From positions 1-64,000 of the forward strand of contig NZ_PYAK01000009.1 in NCBI RefSeq assembly GCF_003264365.1: 64,000 nucleotides of DNA, written 5' to 3'. Source of the stretch: Micromonospora noduli. GTDB taxonomy: Bacteria; Actinomycetota; Actinomycetes; Mycobacteriales; Micromonosporaceae. Under the pieces are notes generated by a model. It saw only the letters and a list, made by a program, of their open reading frames with translations. It did no database searches and was not told where the DNA came from. Below are positions 1-7,916 of this stretch, in pieces. The stretch's first letter is position 1. Each line of letters starts with the position of its first letter. Made by a program: the position numbers and the translations under genes.

Positions 1-2286
1 CGCGTCCGGGCCGGCCCGCGCCGCGCCCGTCGCGCTGTCCGGCGTGTCGTCGGCCGAATCCGGTCGGGCGTGCGCCGGGCCCGCCAGCGATGATTCCGGT
101 ACGCCCACCGCCGGGTCGGACCGGGCGGGCCCGCCCGGCTCCCGGCTGGCCTGCACCGGCTGGCCGGCGCGCGGCAGCCCGTCGGGTGGGCTCACCGCAC
201 ACGCGAGCACGGGAATTTCCCGGGTCGGCAGATCCGAGCGCACCTCGGCGACCCGGTACGTGTCGCGGCCCGCCGCCTTGGCCGCGTAGAGCGCGTCGTC
301 GGCGGCCTCCAGCACCTCCCGCCCGGTGCTGCCGTGGTCCGGGAAGACGGCGATGCCCACCGACACGGTCACCAGGACCGGCCCGGCGTACGCCTCGACG
401 GCGATGGGCGTGTCGCGCACCGCCGCGCCGAGCCGCTCGGCCACGATCGCCGCGCCCCGCGCGTCGGTCTCCGGCAGCAGCAGCACGAACTCCTCACCAC
501 CCTGGCGGAAGGCCAGGTCGACCTCACGGATCTCCCCGCGCACCCGCCGGGCGAACTCGGCCAGGACGGTGTCCCCCGCGGCGTGCCCGTAGGTGTCGTT
601 GACGTCCTTGAACCGGTCCAGGTCCAATGCGAGGACGCTGAGCATCCGCCCGAAGCGGCTGGCCCGTTCCACCTCCCGCCGGATCGACTCGCGCAGGTAG
701 CGGTAGTTCCACAGCCCGGTGAGCGGGTCGGTGAGGGAGAGCCGCTGCGCCTCCTCGTGCACCCGGACGTTGTCCACCGCGACGGCCGCATGACCGGCGA
801 AAGTGCGCAGGGTGGCCAGGTCTTCGTCGTCGAACTCGTCGGCGCCCAGCCGGTCGTAGAGAGCCAGCACGCCGAGCGCGGCCGCCGCGTCCGCCTCGTC
901 GACCGACCCGGAGGGTCCGCCGATGGTGGCCGTGGCACCGCCGGCCGGGGCGGCGAACGGAACCGCGACGTAGGTGCGGCAGTGTGGCTCGCCCGTTGGT
1001 GCCTCGGTCGGCTCCGCCCTGCCCCGCTGCGGTTCCCCGGTGGCCGCGACCTCACCGACCACGCCGACGCCGACCGGCACCCGGAGCGTCTGCGACCCGT
1101 CCGCCTCCTCGGCCGGCCAGCGCCCGTCCAACCCCTCGGTGCACTGCGCGACGAGCACCCCGCCGGTCTCCACCAGCAGTACGGCACCGGCACGCGCGCC
1201 GGTCGCCCCGATGGCACTGCGCAGGATCACCCGCAGGATGCGTTGCAGGTCGTGCGTGCTGGCCAGCGTGTCGCCGAGCACCGCGAGATGCCCGCGCAGC
1301 TGATCCCGGTTGCTGGTCAACGCCGCGACGTAGGAGCCGGTCTCCCGGGTCATCCGGTTGAACGCGGCGGCCAACCGTCCCAACTCGTCGCGACTGCGTA
1401 CCGGCACCCGGGCGGTCAGGTCACCCTGGGCCACCCGGTCGACAGCACCGGCCAGCTCCGCCAGCGGCCGGGTGGTCACCCGGGCCAGCCGCCAGGCGGT
1501 CAGCACCGCGAGCAGCCCGGCCAGCACGACCACCCCGAGAAGCGTGGCGTGCAGCCCCGGTGGCCGTTCACTGGGCACGGAGAGCACCAGTGGCAGCGGC
1601 TGCGCGTCGGAGGGCCGGAGCCTGCGCACGTACCGGCCCTCGTTGGTCTCGGTGACCTGCTCGCCCCGGACGCCGACGGCTGCGGCCAGCACCGCGTCGC
1701 GGACGTCACGGGACTCGGTCGTGTGGGTGACCCGCGCGGCGCTCGCCCCACTGTCGAGCAGGGTGACCGCCACCCCGGTCACCGCCGCCAGCCGGGCCAC
1801 GAAGGCCGGGTCGACCAGTTGCGCGGCGGTCACAGTGCCCAGCCGGGTGCCGGCGCGGTCGTGCAGGTCGACCTGGGCCGCCAGCGCACGGACCGGGCCG
1901 GCCGAGCCTGGGTTCGAGCCCCCGTTCGCGCCCTCGGTCGAGCCGGCGCAGTCCTGCCACGGGGTCGACGGCGCACCGGGCGACAGGTAGGTGACCTGGC
2001 CGGCCACGTCGGTGACCAGCACCGCGGCGGCCAGACCCCGGCCGACCAGTTGCGCGGCGGCGACGGCCGGGTCGGCGGTGAGCGCCACCGCGTCGGCGGT
2101 GGCGCGTAGCTGCTGGCAGAGCGCGTCGAGCGAGGTACGAACGGTGGACGCCGCCACCGCCAGGCGCTCGGTGGAGCGGCTGCGGTCGACCGCCGCGAGG
2201 GTGGAGGCGACGAAGAGCGCGCCGAGCAGGACCGGCCCGAGCACCACCACGAGGAAGGCTGCCGTCAACCGCCCGCGTAGCGTCAC
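1..2286 (-). CDS. Membrane GGDEF diguanylate cyclase with HAMP and GAF domains (C-terminus cut by window edge)
   Basis: Predicted inner-membrane sensor that makes cyclic di-GMP from two GTP. The GTG start at 2286 has a GGGGGGA Shine-Dalgarno just upstream. Visible order over 762 codons: N-terminal membrane segment (about residues 8-28), extracytoplasmic sensor region to about 240, second membrane segment about 244-264, HAMP to about 317, GAF-like region about 330-495, then a GGDEF domain starting at DPLTGLWNYR (about 514) with an intact RQGGEEF active-site loop near 592. After about residue 680 comes a Pro/Ala/Ser-rich tail that runs off the window edge. There is no EAL domain before the edge. 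It is divergent from the folate gene at 2372. The cyclase call is firm; the sensed signal is unknown. Confidence 0.9.
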   Translation of the reverse strand, partial: MTLRGRLTAAFLVVVLGPVLLGALFVASTLAAVDRSRSTERLAVAASTVRTSLDALCQQLRATADAVALTADPAVAAAQLVGRGLAAAVLVTDVAGQVTYLSPGAPSTPWQDCAGSTEGANGGSNPGSAGPVRALAAQVDLHDRAGTRLGTVTAAQLVDPAFVARLAAVTGVAVTLLDSGASAARVTHTTESRDVRDAVLAAAVGVRGEQVTETNEGRYVRRLRPSDAQPLPLVLSVPSERPPGLHATLLGVVVLAGLLAVLTAWRLARVTTRPLAELAGAVDRVAQGDLTARVPVRSRDELGRLAAAFNRMTRETGSYVAALTSNRDQLRGHLAVLGDTLASTHDLQRILRVILRSAIGATGARAGAVLLVETGGVLVAQCTEGLDGRWPAEEADGSQTLRVPVGVGVVGEVAATGEPQRGRAEPTEAPTGEPHCRTYVAVPFAAPAGGATATIGGPSGSVDEADAAAALGVLALYDRLGADEFDDEDLATLRTFAGHAAVAVDNVRVHEEAQRLSLTDPLTGLWNYRYLRESIRREVERASRFGRMLSVLALDLDRFKDVNDTYGHAAGDTVLAEFARRVRGEIREVDLAFRQGGEEFVLLLPETDARGAAIVAERLGAAVRDTPIAVEAYAGPVLVTVSVGIAVFPDHGSTGREVLEAADDALYAAKAAGRDTYRVAEVRSDLPTREIPVLACAVSPPDGLPRAGQPVQASREPGGPARSDPAVGVPESSLAGPAHARPDSADDTPDSATGAARAGPDA

Positions 2287-2371
2287 TCGGTCCCCCCGGA
2301 AGTTCCGCCTCCGTTGCTTGCGATGCTGACACAGTGCAACCGTGGGAGAGGCGTTGCGTCAGGAGTGTTGC

Positions 2372-3049
2372 GTGCCGGAATTTTCTGATGAAGCGGAAGT
2401 GACCCGGATGGCGAAGCGGGACGCCCGCGTCGAGCTGCTCGCTCGCCGCCGGTCGCTGCCCGTCGCCACCCGGGCAGCCGCCGCCGGGCGCGTGCAGGCC
2501 GAGCTGGTAGCACTGGTACGCCGGCTGCGCCCGCACCGGATGACGGCGTACGTGCCGGTCGGCTCCGAACCGGGCGGCGGCGACCTGCCCGAGGTGCTGC
2601 GGGCGGCCCTGCCGGCGGACGCCGAGTTGCTGCTGCCGGTGCTCCTCGCCGACCTGGATCTGGACTGGGCGGCCTATACCGGGCCGGATGCCTTGATCGC
2701 GGCGGGACGGGGTATCCGAGAACCGGTCGGTGCCCGCCTCGGGGTGACCGCCGTGGCGCACGCGGAACTCGTTGTCGTACCGGCTCTCGCGGTCGACCGC
2801 CACGGTCGGCGGCTCGGGCGCGGCGGCGGCTCGTACGACCGCGCACTCGCCCGGGTACCCGAGGCGGCCGTGACGGTGGTGCCGCTGCACGATGGTGAGC
2901 TGGTCGAGGCGCTGCCGGCAGAGCCCCACGACCGTCGGGTGCGCGCAGTCGTCACTCCCGCCGACGGGGTGCGTACGCTTGACGGCGGCCCGGGTGCGGC
3001 GCGCGGTGTCGCGCCCCACACGTCCGCTGGACGAACCCGGGGCGAATGA
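2372..3049 (+). CDS. 5-formyltetrahydrofolate cyclo-ligase
   Basis: Converts 5-formyl-THF to 5,10-methenyl-THF using ATP, returning folate to the one-carbon pool in the cytosol. The family signature GRGGGSYDR lies near the middle-to-C-terminal part, and the early KRDARVELLARRRSLP segment is the usual N-terminal helix. The GTG at 2372 is preferred because AGGAG lies 6 nt before it; an in-frame GTG at 2342 has no ribosome site and an ATG at 2409 would also keep the domain. About 225 residues, slightly long for the family because of a C-terminal Thr/Gly-rich tail. The FmdB-type gene begins 62 nt downstream on the same strand, so co-transcription is plausible. Confidence 0.85.
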   Translation: MPEFSDEAEVTRMAKRDARVELLARRRSLPVATRAAAAGRVQAELVALVRRLRPHRMTAYVPVGSEPGGGDLPEVLRAALPADAELLLPVLLADLDLDWAAYTGPDALIAAGRGIREPVGARLGVTAVAHAELVVVPALAVDRHGRRLGRGGGSYDRALARVPEAAVTVVPLHDGELVEALPAEPHDRRVRAVVTPADGVRTLDGGPGAARGVAPHTSAGRTRGE

Positions 3050-3111
3050 CGCACCATTGGCACTCGAATACGTCGAGTGCCAACTGGCTGAGCCCAGATC
3101 CGGAGGAGAAC

Positions 3112-3504
3112 GTGCCCACGTACCAGTACGCCTGCACCACGTGCGGTCAGCAGCTCGAGGCGGTGCAGTCCTTCTCTGACGAGCCGTTGACCGAGTGCCC
3201 GGCGTGTCAGGGGCGGCTGCGCAAGGTCTTCAACTCGGTCGGCATTGTCTTCAAGGGTTCGGGCTTCTACCGCACCGACTCCCGGGCTTCCGGTTCCGAG
3301 ACGACCGCCGGCGGCACGGCCACCAAGCCGGCGAAGTCCGAGTCGTCCTCCGGTGACAGCTCGTCGTCCTCGTCGTCCTCGTCGGGGTCCTCGTCCTCGT
3401 CCGGGTCGTCCTCGGGCTCGTCGTCCTCCTCGGGGTCGTCTTCCGGGTCGTCCTCGGGTGGATCGGGCGGCGGCAAGGCGGCGGCGGCAAGTTCCACGTC
3501 CTGA
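3112..3504 (+). CDS. FmdB-type zinc ribbon protein with a serine-rich tail
   Basis: Small putative regulatory zinc-ribbon protein. The N-terminus PTYQYACTTCGQ carries CxxC and is followed by CPACQG, the paired knuckles of the FmdB/CxxC_CXXC_SSSS family, with the usual RKVFNSVGIVFKGSGFY segment after it. The GTG start at 3112 has GGAGGA 4 nt upstream; an earlier start would only add unconserved residues. Residues from about 77 on are almost pure Ser/Gly, encoded by runs of tcg and tcc, so the tail is low complexity and presumably disordered. Family role is poorly defined; the name comes from a formamidase regulator. A strong hairpin follows the stop directly. Confidence 0.85.
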   Translation: MPTYQYACTTCGQQLEAVQSFSDEPLTECPACQGRLRKVFNSVGIVFKGSGFYRTDSRASGSETTAGGTATKPAKSESSSGDSSSSSSSSSGSSSSSGSSSGSSSSSGSSSGSSSGGSGGGKAAAASSTS

Positions 3505-3508
3505 TCGC

Positions 3509-3538
3509 CGAGGCCCGACCCCCACGGGTCGGGCCTCG
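3509..3538 (+). terminator. Intrinsic terminator-like hairpin after the FmdB-type gene
   Basis: Perfect 13-bp inverted repeat (3509-3521 against 3526-3538) with a 4-nt CCAC loop, 5 nt after the stop codon. No T-run follows, as is common in high-GC actinobacteria. Confidence 0.7.
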
Positions 3539-3657
3539 ATCAACTCGGTCGCCCCCTCAGCACGCGGGTTGATCCACTCGGGTTCCAGGAAGTCGGCCTG
3601 TCCCCGTCGCTCTGACCACCCGGTTTCCGTGATCGCGAGTTGATCAAGGCAGGTGCC
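3539..3657. repeat. Intergenic imperfect palindromic element, copy 1
   Basis: Non-coding stretch with GATC-ending arms: ACTCGGGTTCCAGGAAGTCG at 3576-3595 and a facing arm with GTGATCGCGAGTTGATC ending about 3654. The first arm matches 32177-32196 in another intergenic gap with one change, so this is a dispersed REP- or MITE-like sequence. No transposase is present. Confidence 0.55.
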
Positions 3658-3684
3658 TTAGCAGGTCGAGGCGGCGGATGGGCG

Positions 3685-3712
3685 TTATCCACAGGCCGCG
3701 CGGTTGTCCACA
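3685..3712 (+). promoter_or_regulatory. Pair of DnaA-box-like nonamers
   Basis: TTATCCACA at 3685-3693 and TTGTCCACA at 3704-3712, same orientation, starts 19 bp apart. Both fit the actinobacterial DnaA box. No dnaA, dnaN or box cluster is near, so this is not an origin; DnaA-controlled transcription or titration is possible. A TAGCCT box (3753-3758) lies downstream before the small gene at 3810. Confidence 0.5.
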
Positions 3713-3809
3713 GGCGTCGGCCAGAGGGTCAGTCGAGGCGGCGAAAACTGCCTAGCCTGCCGTCCATGGGTGCCACTGCGGCGCTCGGGGACGGGAGGCG
3801 GCAGAGGCG

Positions 3810-4004
3810 ATGGTCGATCCGGATTCCGCGCGGGCGTTGCGCCCGCTGCGCCAGCTCACTCTGCCCGGCGGGCGCACCCTGCTCCGGGCCGGTCTGGTCG
3901 CCGCGCTGCTCGGCCTGGCCGCCGCAGTCCTGCACACCCCGACCGGATGCCCGCCGGCCGCCGTGCCCTCCGACGCGCCATCGGTGGCCGACGACACGCG
4001 GTGA
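3810..4004 (+). CDS. Small single-pass membrane protein, possibly a truncated SAF-domain protein
   Basis: 64 residues with basic N-terminal PLRQLTLPGGRT followed by a hydrophobic segment LLRAGLVAALLGLAAAVLH (about residues 23-41) and a short Pro/Ala tail. Purine-rich GGGAGGCGGCAGAGG lies before the ATG. From memory, this N-terminus resembles actinobacterial SAF/FlgA-like proteins that follow the FmdB gene, but those continue for well over 100 residues, so this may be the remaining head of such a gene. The stop is 19 nt from the end of the opposing gene at 4024. Function unknown. Confidence 0.5.
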   Translation: MVDPDSARALRPLRQLTLPGGRTLLRAGLVAALLGLAAAVLHTPTGCPPAAVPSDAPSVADDTR

Positions 4005-4023
4005 GCTGGTTGAGCCGCCGGGG

Positions 4024-4206
4024 TCAGTCCCAGTGCGGGGGACGTTCGGCGAGCAACCAGTCGTCGTTGCCGCCGGACCGCTCGCCCCAACCACGGTCGG
4101 TGTCGTCAGAGGTCTGCTCGGGCAGCACCACGAAGTCTTCGCTCAGGTCGACGGCGCGGTCGTCGTCTCCAGGTGCGCCGTGCGTGCCGGGGTCTTCGGT
4201 GCTCAC
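4024..4206 (-). CDS. Small acidic conserved hypothetical protein
   Basis: 60 residues, rich in Asp and Glu, ending in GGNDDWLLAERPPHWD; from memory this C-terminal motif recurs in short actinobacterial proteins of unknown role. GTG at 4206 is chosen because TAGTCT (4215-4220) sits 8 nt upstream, which fits a leaderless transcript; the frame stays open further upstream but codon use there looks antisense to the gene at 4312. No transmembrane segment or cysteine. Divergent from 4312. Confidence 0.6.
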   Translation of the reverse strand: MSTEDPGTHGAPGDDDRAVDLSEDFVVLPEQTSDDTDRGWGERSGGNDDWLLAERPPHWD

Positions 4207-4214
4207 GAGCGGCA

Positions 4215-4303
4215 AGACTAGCGCAGCCGACGACGGTAGACCTGACCGTCGACCGTGGCACGCCGGCCAGAAGCGACCGGGCCGCCGGTGGCGTTGGTAG
4301 CGT
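4215..4303. promoter_or_regulatory. Divergent leaderless promoters
   Basis: Minus-strand TAGTCT (4215-4220) lies 8 nt before the GTG at 4206, and plus-strand TAGCGT (4298-4303) lies 8 nt before the GTG at 4312. Neither start has a ribosome binding site, so both transcripts probably begin at or next to the start codon. Confidence 0.55.
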
Positions 4304-4311
4304 CGGACGGC

Positions 4312-4659
4312 GTGACGACCCCCAGCGGTGGCAGCACCTCGGACGACTACTGGCGACGGCCCGACACCGACGACGACGCCGCGGCGGACGAACCTCCCGC
4401 CGCGCCCGCGGCCACACCGCCGGCCGGGGGTCCTGCCACCGGATACTCCGGCCCGCCGCCGAGCGTGGCGCCGCCGGCGGGTTGGCGTCCACCCGTACAT
4501 CTGCAGCCGGCGCCGCCACGACAGTTGCCGCCGCAGGACATGGCCGACCTGGACGCGGCCGAGCAGCGCTCGCAGCGGGTCACCTACGGCTTCGGCGCGG
4601 CGGCCGGCGTGGTGCTGCTGGTTCTACTCTGCCTGCTCTGCTCGCGAGTGATCTTCTGA
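4312..4659 (+). CDS. Proline-rich C-tail-anchored membrane protein
   Basis: 115 residues: acidic Asp-rich start, long Pro/Ala-rich region (about 20-75), a charged helix DLDAAEQRSQRVTYGFG and one C-terminal membrane segment AAGVVLLVLLCLLCSRVIF that ends the protein. Start GTG at 4312 is leaderless by its TAGCGT box. Low-complexity proteins of this kind are often mis-named translation initiation factor because of composition; nothing here supports that. Possibly a cell-envelope protein; function unknown. Confidence 0.6.
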   Translation: MTTPSGGSTSDDYWRRPDTDDDAAADEPPAAPAATPPAGGPATGYSGPPPSVAPPAGWRPPVHLQPAPPRQLPPQDMADLDAAEQRSQRVTYGFGAAAGVVLLVLLCLLCSRVIF

Positions 4660-4662
4660 TCC

Positions 4663-4788
4663 TCAGCCCTGGGCAGCAGCGACACTGGCTTGGAGGAACA
4701 GGCCCGGGAGCGCAACCTCCAGCATGCGTGTTGGCTGGCCTGGCACGTCGATGTGCTGTTGAGCCGCATACCTCAGAGTCATATTCAT
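4663..4788 (-). CDS. Tiny open frame under a palindromic operator, possibly a gene remnant
   Basis: 41 codons from an ATG at 4788 (a second in-frame ATG follows at 4782), starting NMTLRYAAQQHIDV and ending FLQASVAAAQG. It is recognised mainly because its start is embedded in an ATACCTC-T-GAGGTAT palindrome and TATACC lies 8 nt upstream, giving a plausible leaderless promoter. No family recognised. It may be a regulated peptide or the head of a gene whose remainder was deleted. Confidence 0.35.
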   Translation of the reverse strand: MNMTLRYAAQQHIDVPGQPTRMLEVALPGLFLQASVAAAQG

Positions 4789-4801
4789 ACCTCTGAGGTA
4801 T
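4768..4801. promoter_or_regulatory. PadR-type operator-like tandem palindrome
   Basis: A perfect 15-bp palindrome ATACCTCTGAGGTAT occupies 4787-4801 and a second copy with one good half (ATACCTC-A-GAG) occupies 4768-4778, 19 bp away. ATACCTC/GAGGTAT half-sites are typical of PadR-family repressor operators (recalled, not searched). No padR gene is in the window. The sites overlap the start of the small frame at 4788. Confidence 0.5.
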
Positions 4802-4895
4802 ACCGCTCAATACCGTGTCCGCCCCGACGGAGGCGACCGCCGGCTGCGCCCACAGCCCCAGCCAGGCCAGTGCAGTCGATCAGTAGGGCAGCAGC

Positions 4896-5378
4896 TCAGA
4901 GGGTGGTGCCCCAAACCGTCTCGGCACCGGAGTGGCCGGTCAGATAGACGTAGACCAGGGCGGCAATGGAAAGCCCCACGGCCGCTACCGCCAGCACCGG
5001 GATGACCAGCGCGGGCAGCTGCGGCACCCGGGGGTGCCCACTCGTCGCCACGAGCAGCAGGATGGCCACGATCCCGAGCGGCACCACGACGCGCAACAGG
5101 ATGTCACCGTAGCGGGAGTGCTCGAAGATCTGATCGAGGATCGGCCCCTGGAAGCCCCGGGCCACCAGCGCGTCGGTGAGCGCCTCACCCGACTTGACCG
5201 CGACGTAGGCGGTCACCGGCGCGGCCACGGCGAGGAGGCCCAGGGCCCAGTCCAGCCGGTGCCGCCACCGCGGTAGTCCCACGTACGCGATGGCCAGCAC
5301 CGCCAGCAGCGGCACGAACACGACGACCGCGTGGATTACCAGGACATGCACCGGTAGACCCAGGATCTCCTCGAACAT
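4896..5378 (-). CDS. DUF2231-family four-helix membrane protein
   Basis: 160 residues with four hydrophobic segments: VLVIHAVVVFVPLLAVLAIA near the N-terminus, a second at about 50-70, a third in VVPLGIVAILLLVAT, and a fourth near the C-terminus. The N-terminal FEEILGLPVHVLVIHA is the DUF2231 hallmark, with conserved His residues that may bind heme or metal in this family (inferred). ATG at 5378 has GGAGGG 4 nt upstream; the longer in-frame start at 5399 is less well supported. Function unknown; divergent from the Fur gene. Confidence 0.75.
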   Translation of the reverse strand: MFEEILGLPVHVLVIHAVVVFVPLLAVLAIAYVGLPRWRHRLDWALGLLAVAAPVTAYVAVKSGEALTDALVARGFQGPILDQIFEHSRYGDILLRVVVPLGIVAILLLVATSGHPRVPQLPALVIPVLAVAAVGLSIAALVYVYLTGHSGAETVWGTTL

Positions 5379-5570
5379 CGAACCCTCCAGGTGGATCATG
5401 GTCAGGGGTGGTCAGCCTATGGTCCGCCGATCGTCCCCAGGCTCTCGACCGGTGACACGCGCGCCGCGTCGATCGGGTTCATCCTCTGGGCCGTACTCCC
5501 GATCTTGCCTGGCTGTGTCGGTGGCCACCCGGAGCGGGCGACGGTTGTCGATGTGGGTCGGGCGTGTTGT

Positions 5571-5582
5571 CATTGGCCAATG
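5571..5582. promoter_or_regulatory. Palindrome over the fur-like start codon
   Basis: CATTGGCCAATG is a perfect 12-bp palindrome that includes the ATG of the Fur-family gene, with no Shine-Dalgarno before it. It could be an autoregulatory operator on a leaderless message; this is inference. Confidence 0.4.
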
Positions 5583-6008
5583 TCGGGTGCCGAGGAGCTG
5601 CTGCGGTCGAGGGGCCTGCGTGTCACGCGGCCACGCCTCGCGGTGCTCGACGTGCTGGCCGGCGGCGGCCACCTGGAGGTCGACGAGATCACCCGGCGGG
5701 TTCGCGAACGCCTCGACTCGGTCTCCACCCAGGCGGTCTACGACGTGCTGGGCGCGCTGTCCCGGGCCGGGCTGTCACGCCGGATCGAGCCGGCAGGCAG
5801 TCCCGCCCGCTATGAGGCACGGGTGGGCGACAATCACCACCACGTGGTCTGCCGGGGCTGCGGCGAGATCGCCGACATCGACTGCGCGGTGGGCAGCGCC
5901 CCGTGCCTGGAGCCGAACAGCGCGCACGGGTTCGAGGTGGACGAGGCCGAAGTGACCTTCTGGGGTCTCTGCCCGGGCTGTCGGGCCCGCCGCTCCGCCG
6001 ACGTCTGA
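5580..6008 (+). CDS. Fur-family metal or peroxide-responsive repressor
   Basis: 142 residues. N-terminal winged helix LLRSRGLRVTRPRLAVLDVL with recognition helix region VSTQAVYDVLGAL, then the Fur dimer/metal region with HHHVVCRGCGEIADID and a C-terminal CPGC, giving the two CxxC pairs of the structural zinc site. This fits the FurA/CatR group that usually governs katG, but no catalase gene follows; the next gene is a DUF2236 oxygenase-like gene 60 nt on. Start at 5580 keeps the normal family length; a start 189 nt upstream adds residues unlike the family. Confidence 0.85.
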   Translation: MSGAEELLRSRGLRVTRPRLAVLDVLAGGGHLEVDEITRRVRERLDSVSTQAVYDVLGALSRAGLSRRIEPAGSPARYEARVGDNHHHVVCRGCGEIADIDCAVGSAPCLEPNSAHGFEVDEAEVTFWGLCPGCRARRSADV

Positions 6009-6068
6009 TCAGCGGCACCGGTTGGCACGTGACCGGCGAGGTCGGCCCCACCGTGGCACTCTTGAGCG

Positions 6069-6932
6069 GTGGACTCCGATGACCTCGGCCTTTTCGGTCC
6101 GGGTTCGGTCACGTGGAAGGTGCACGAGGAGCCGATCCTGATCGTCGCCGGCCTGCGCTCGCTCTACCTCCAGGCGTTGCACCCCCGGGCCATGGCCGGG
6201 GTCGCGCAGAACAGCAACTACCGCACCGACGCCTGGGGCCGGCTGGTCCGCACCGCGACCTACGTGGCGACCACCGTCTACGGGACCACCGCCGAGGCGG
6301 AGGCCGCCGGGGCCCGACTGCGTCGTCTGCACGACCGGATGCGGGCCACCGACACGCTCACCGGTGAGCAGTTCCGGATCGACGAACCAGACCTGCTGCG
6401 CTGGGTGCACGTGACCGAGGTCGAGTCGTTCCTGAGCACGGCCCGACGCGCCGGGCTGCCGCTGACCGACGACGAGGTGGACGGCTACTACACCGAGCAG
6501 CGCCGCGCCGCCGCCCTGGTCGGCCTGGACCCGGCCACCGTCCCGGGCACCGCCGCCGAGGTCGCGGACTACTACGAGGCAGTACGGCCACAGTTGCGGA
6601 TGACCCGGGAGGCCGCCGAGACAGCGGTGTTCCTCACCGCCCCGCCGCTGCCGTGGAAGCTCAGCCTGCCGGTCCGGTTGGGACTGACGCTGGGCCCGCC
6701 ACGTTGGGCGTACCTGGGAATCGCCAGCACCGCGTTCGCGCTGCTGCCGACGTGGGCACGCCGGATGTACGGAGGTCTCGGTCTACCGACCACCGCGCTG
6801 TCGGCGGACCTGACCGTGCGCGCGCTGCGGCTCGCGTTCGCTGCCGTCCCTCGCCGTTACCTGGAGGGGCCGTTGATCCAGGCGGCCAAGGAGCGGGCCG
6901 CGCGGCACGCCGCCGCCTCGCTGGCCGGTTGA
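6069..6932 (+). CDS. MpaB/DUF2236-family oxygenase-like protein
   Basis: 287 residues with the family's early GPGSVTWKVHEEP, YLQALHPRAMAGV and HVTEVESFL segments; the His residues in these are the likely heme ligands of the MpaB/latex-clearing-protein fold (established for the family, not shown here). It is mostly helical with a basic C-terminus. The physiological substrate is unknown in bacteria with single copies like this. It follows the Fur gene on the same strand by 60 nt and may be co-regulated by iron or peroxide. Confidence 0.75.
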   Translation: MDSDDLGLFGPGSVTWKVHEEPILIVAGLRSLYLQALHPRAMAGVAQNSNYRTDAWGRLVRTATYVATTVYGTTAEAEAAGARLRRLHDRMRATDTLTGEQFRIDEPDLLRWVHVTEVESFLSTARRAGLPLTDDEVDGYYTEQRRAAALVGLDPATVPGTAAEVADYYEAVRPQLRMTREAAETAVFLTAPPLPWKLSLPVRLGLTLGPPRWAYLGIASTAFALLPTWARRMYGGLGLPTTALSADLTVRALRLAFAAVPRRYLEGPLIQAAKERAARHAAASLAG

Positions 6933-6952
6933 CCCGACCCTCGACAGCGGGA

Positions 6953-7903
6953 TCAGCCGCCGGCCGGCCGGTCCATGGCCGCCCACGGCTCCTTGCCCGG
7001 GGCCTGCGCGCCCGTCGGGCAGTGCCGCCGGAAGTCGCACCAGCCACAGCGCGGGCTGGGCGCCACCGGGAAAGCCTCGTCCGCGTCGGCGCCGTCGGCG
7101 ACTGCCCGCTCGGCGGCCATGATGTCGCGGGCTGTCTCTTCCGCGCGGGTCAGTTGTCGGGCCAGCGACTCGACGGTGTGGTCGTGGCCGGCGACCGTGC
7201 CGGTCGGCAGGTGGTGCAGCTCCACCCGGCGGCACGGCCGACGGAACACACGCTCGGCGGCGTACGCGTAGAGCGCCAGCGCCTGCGAGCCCCGGGCGTC
7301 GTCGGTGTCCAGCCCGGTGCGGCCGGTCTTGTAGTCGACGATGACCAGCTCCGGCCCCTCGGGGCCGGGCCGCGAGTCGATGCGGTCGGCGCGACCGTTG
7401 AACGCCAACACCGCGGTCTTGACCGCCACCACCCGCTCCACGCCGAGCGGGTCGGAATCCGGCTCCAGCGTCTCGACGTACGCCTCCAGCCATCCCAACG
7501 CCCGCCGGTAGGCGGCCCGCTCCTGCTCATCGTCGCGGTAGCCCTCGCGGACCCAGGTGCCCTTGAGCAGCGTGGCCAGCGCCTCGGGACGCCGCCGGTC
7601 GGCGGGCAGCGCATACCAGTTCTTCAGGGCGGTGTGCACGCTGGCGCCGAGCGAGTTGTGCGCCCACGGGGGGCCCTTGGGTGGGGCGGGCCGGTCGACG
7701 TAGGAGTAGCGGTAGCGACGCGGGCAGTCCGCGTACGTGCCGAGCCTGCTCGGGGTGCAGACGAACAACCGCTCCGGCATGCCCTCGAAGCCGAGCTGCT
7801 CGGCGTCGCCGGCGCGCTGCCGCGGGGCCCGGCCGCCGGCGGCCGGCCGCCCCGCTGATGAGGATCGTCGCACGCCTGAGATCCTGCCATCCACCTCCGA
7901 CAT
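6953..7903 (-). CDS. RecB-like PD-(D/E)XK nuclease
   Basis: 316 residues. CTPSRLGTYADCPRRYRYSY opens the nuclease fold, the catalytic triad region is FNGRADRIDSR followed by VIVDYKTGR, and a C-terminal CGWCDFRRHCP together with the early CPRRY cysteine matches the four-Cys Fe-S latch seen in AddB/Cas4-type nucleases. It is a stand-alone nuclease, with no helicase motifs. The N-terminal 40 residues are variable and the start could lie at the ATG at 7780. Likely acts in DNA repair. No cas genes are near. Confidence 0.85.
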   Translation of the reverse strand: MSEVDGRISGVRRSSSAGRPAAGGRAPRQRAGDAEQLGFEGMPERLFVCTPSRLGTYADCPRRYRYSYVDRPAPPKGPPWAHNSLGASVHTALKNWYALPADRRRPEALATLLKGTWVREGYRDDEQERAAYRRALGWLEAYVETLEPDSDPLGVERVVAVKTAVLAFNGRADRIDSRPGPEGPELVIVDYKTGRTGLDTDDARGSQALALYAYAAERVFRRPCRRVELHHLPTGTVAGHDHTVESLARQLTRAEETARDIMAAERAVADGADADEAFPVAPSPRCGWCDFRRHCPTGAQAPGKEPWAAMDRPAGG

Positions 7904-7916
7904 CGCGCGCGTGCCG

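Noticed and set aside
334..2109. Long open frame on the plus strand over the GGDEF gene
   Set aside because: Antisense shadow; the minus strand has clear HAMP, GAF and GGEEF motifs.
3267..3497. Acidic Asp/Glu-rich open frame opposite the poly-Ser tail
   Set aside because: Product of the tcg/tcc repeat read backwards; no start signal.
3685..3712. Chromosome origin suggested by DnaA boxes
   Set aside because: Only two boxes and no dnaA, dnaN or parAB genes nearby.
4690..4947. Plus-strand open frame across the PadR-type operator
   Set aside because: GGAGG there falls inside the reading frame of the facing peptide and the protein is Pro/Arg-rich without similarity.
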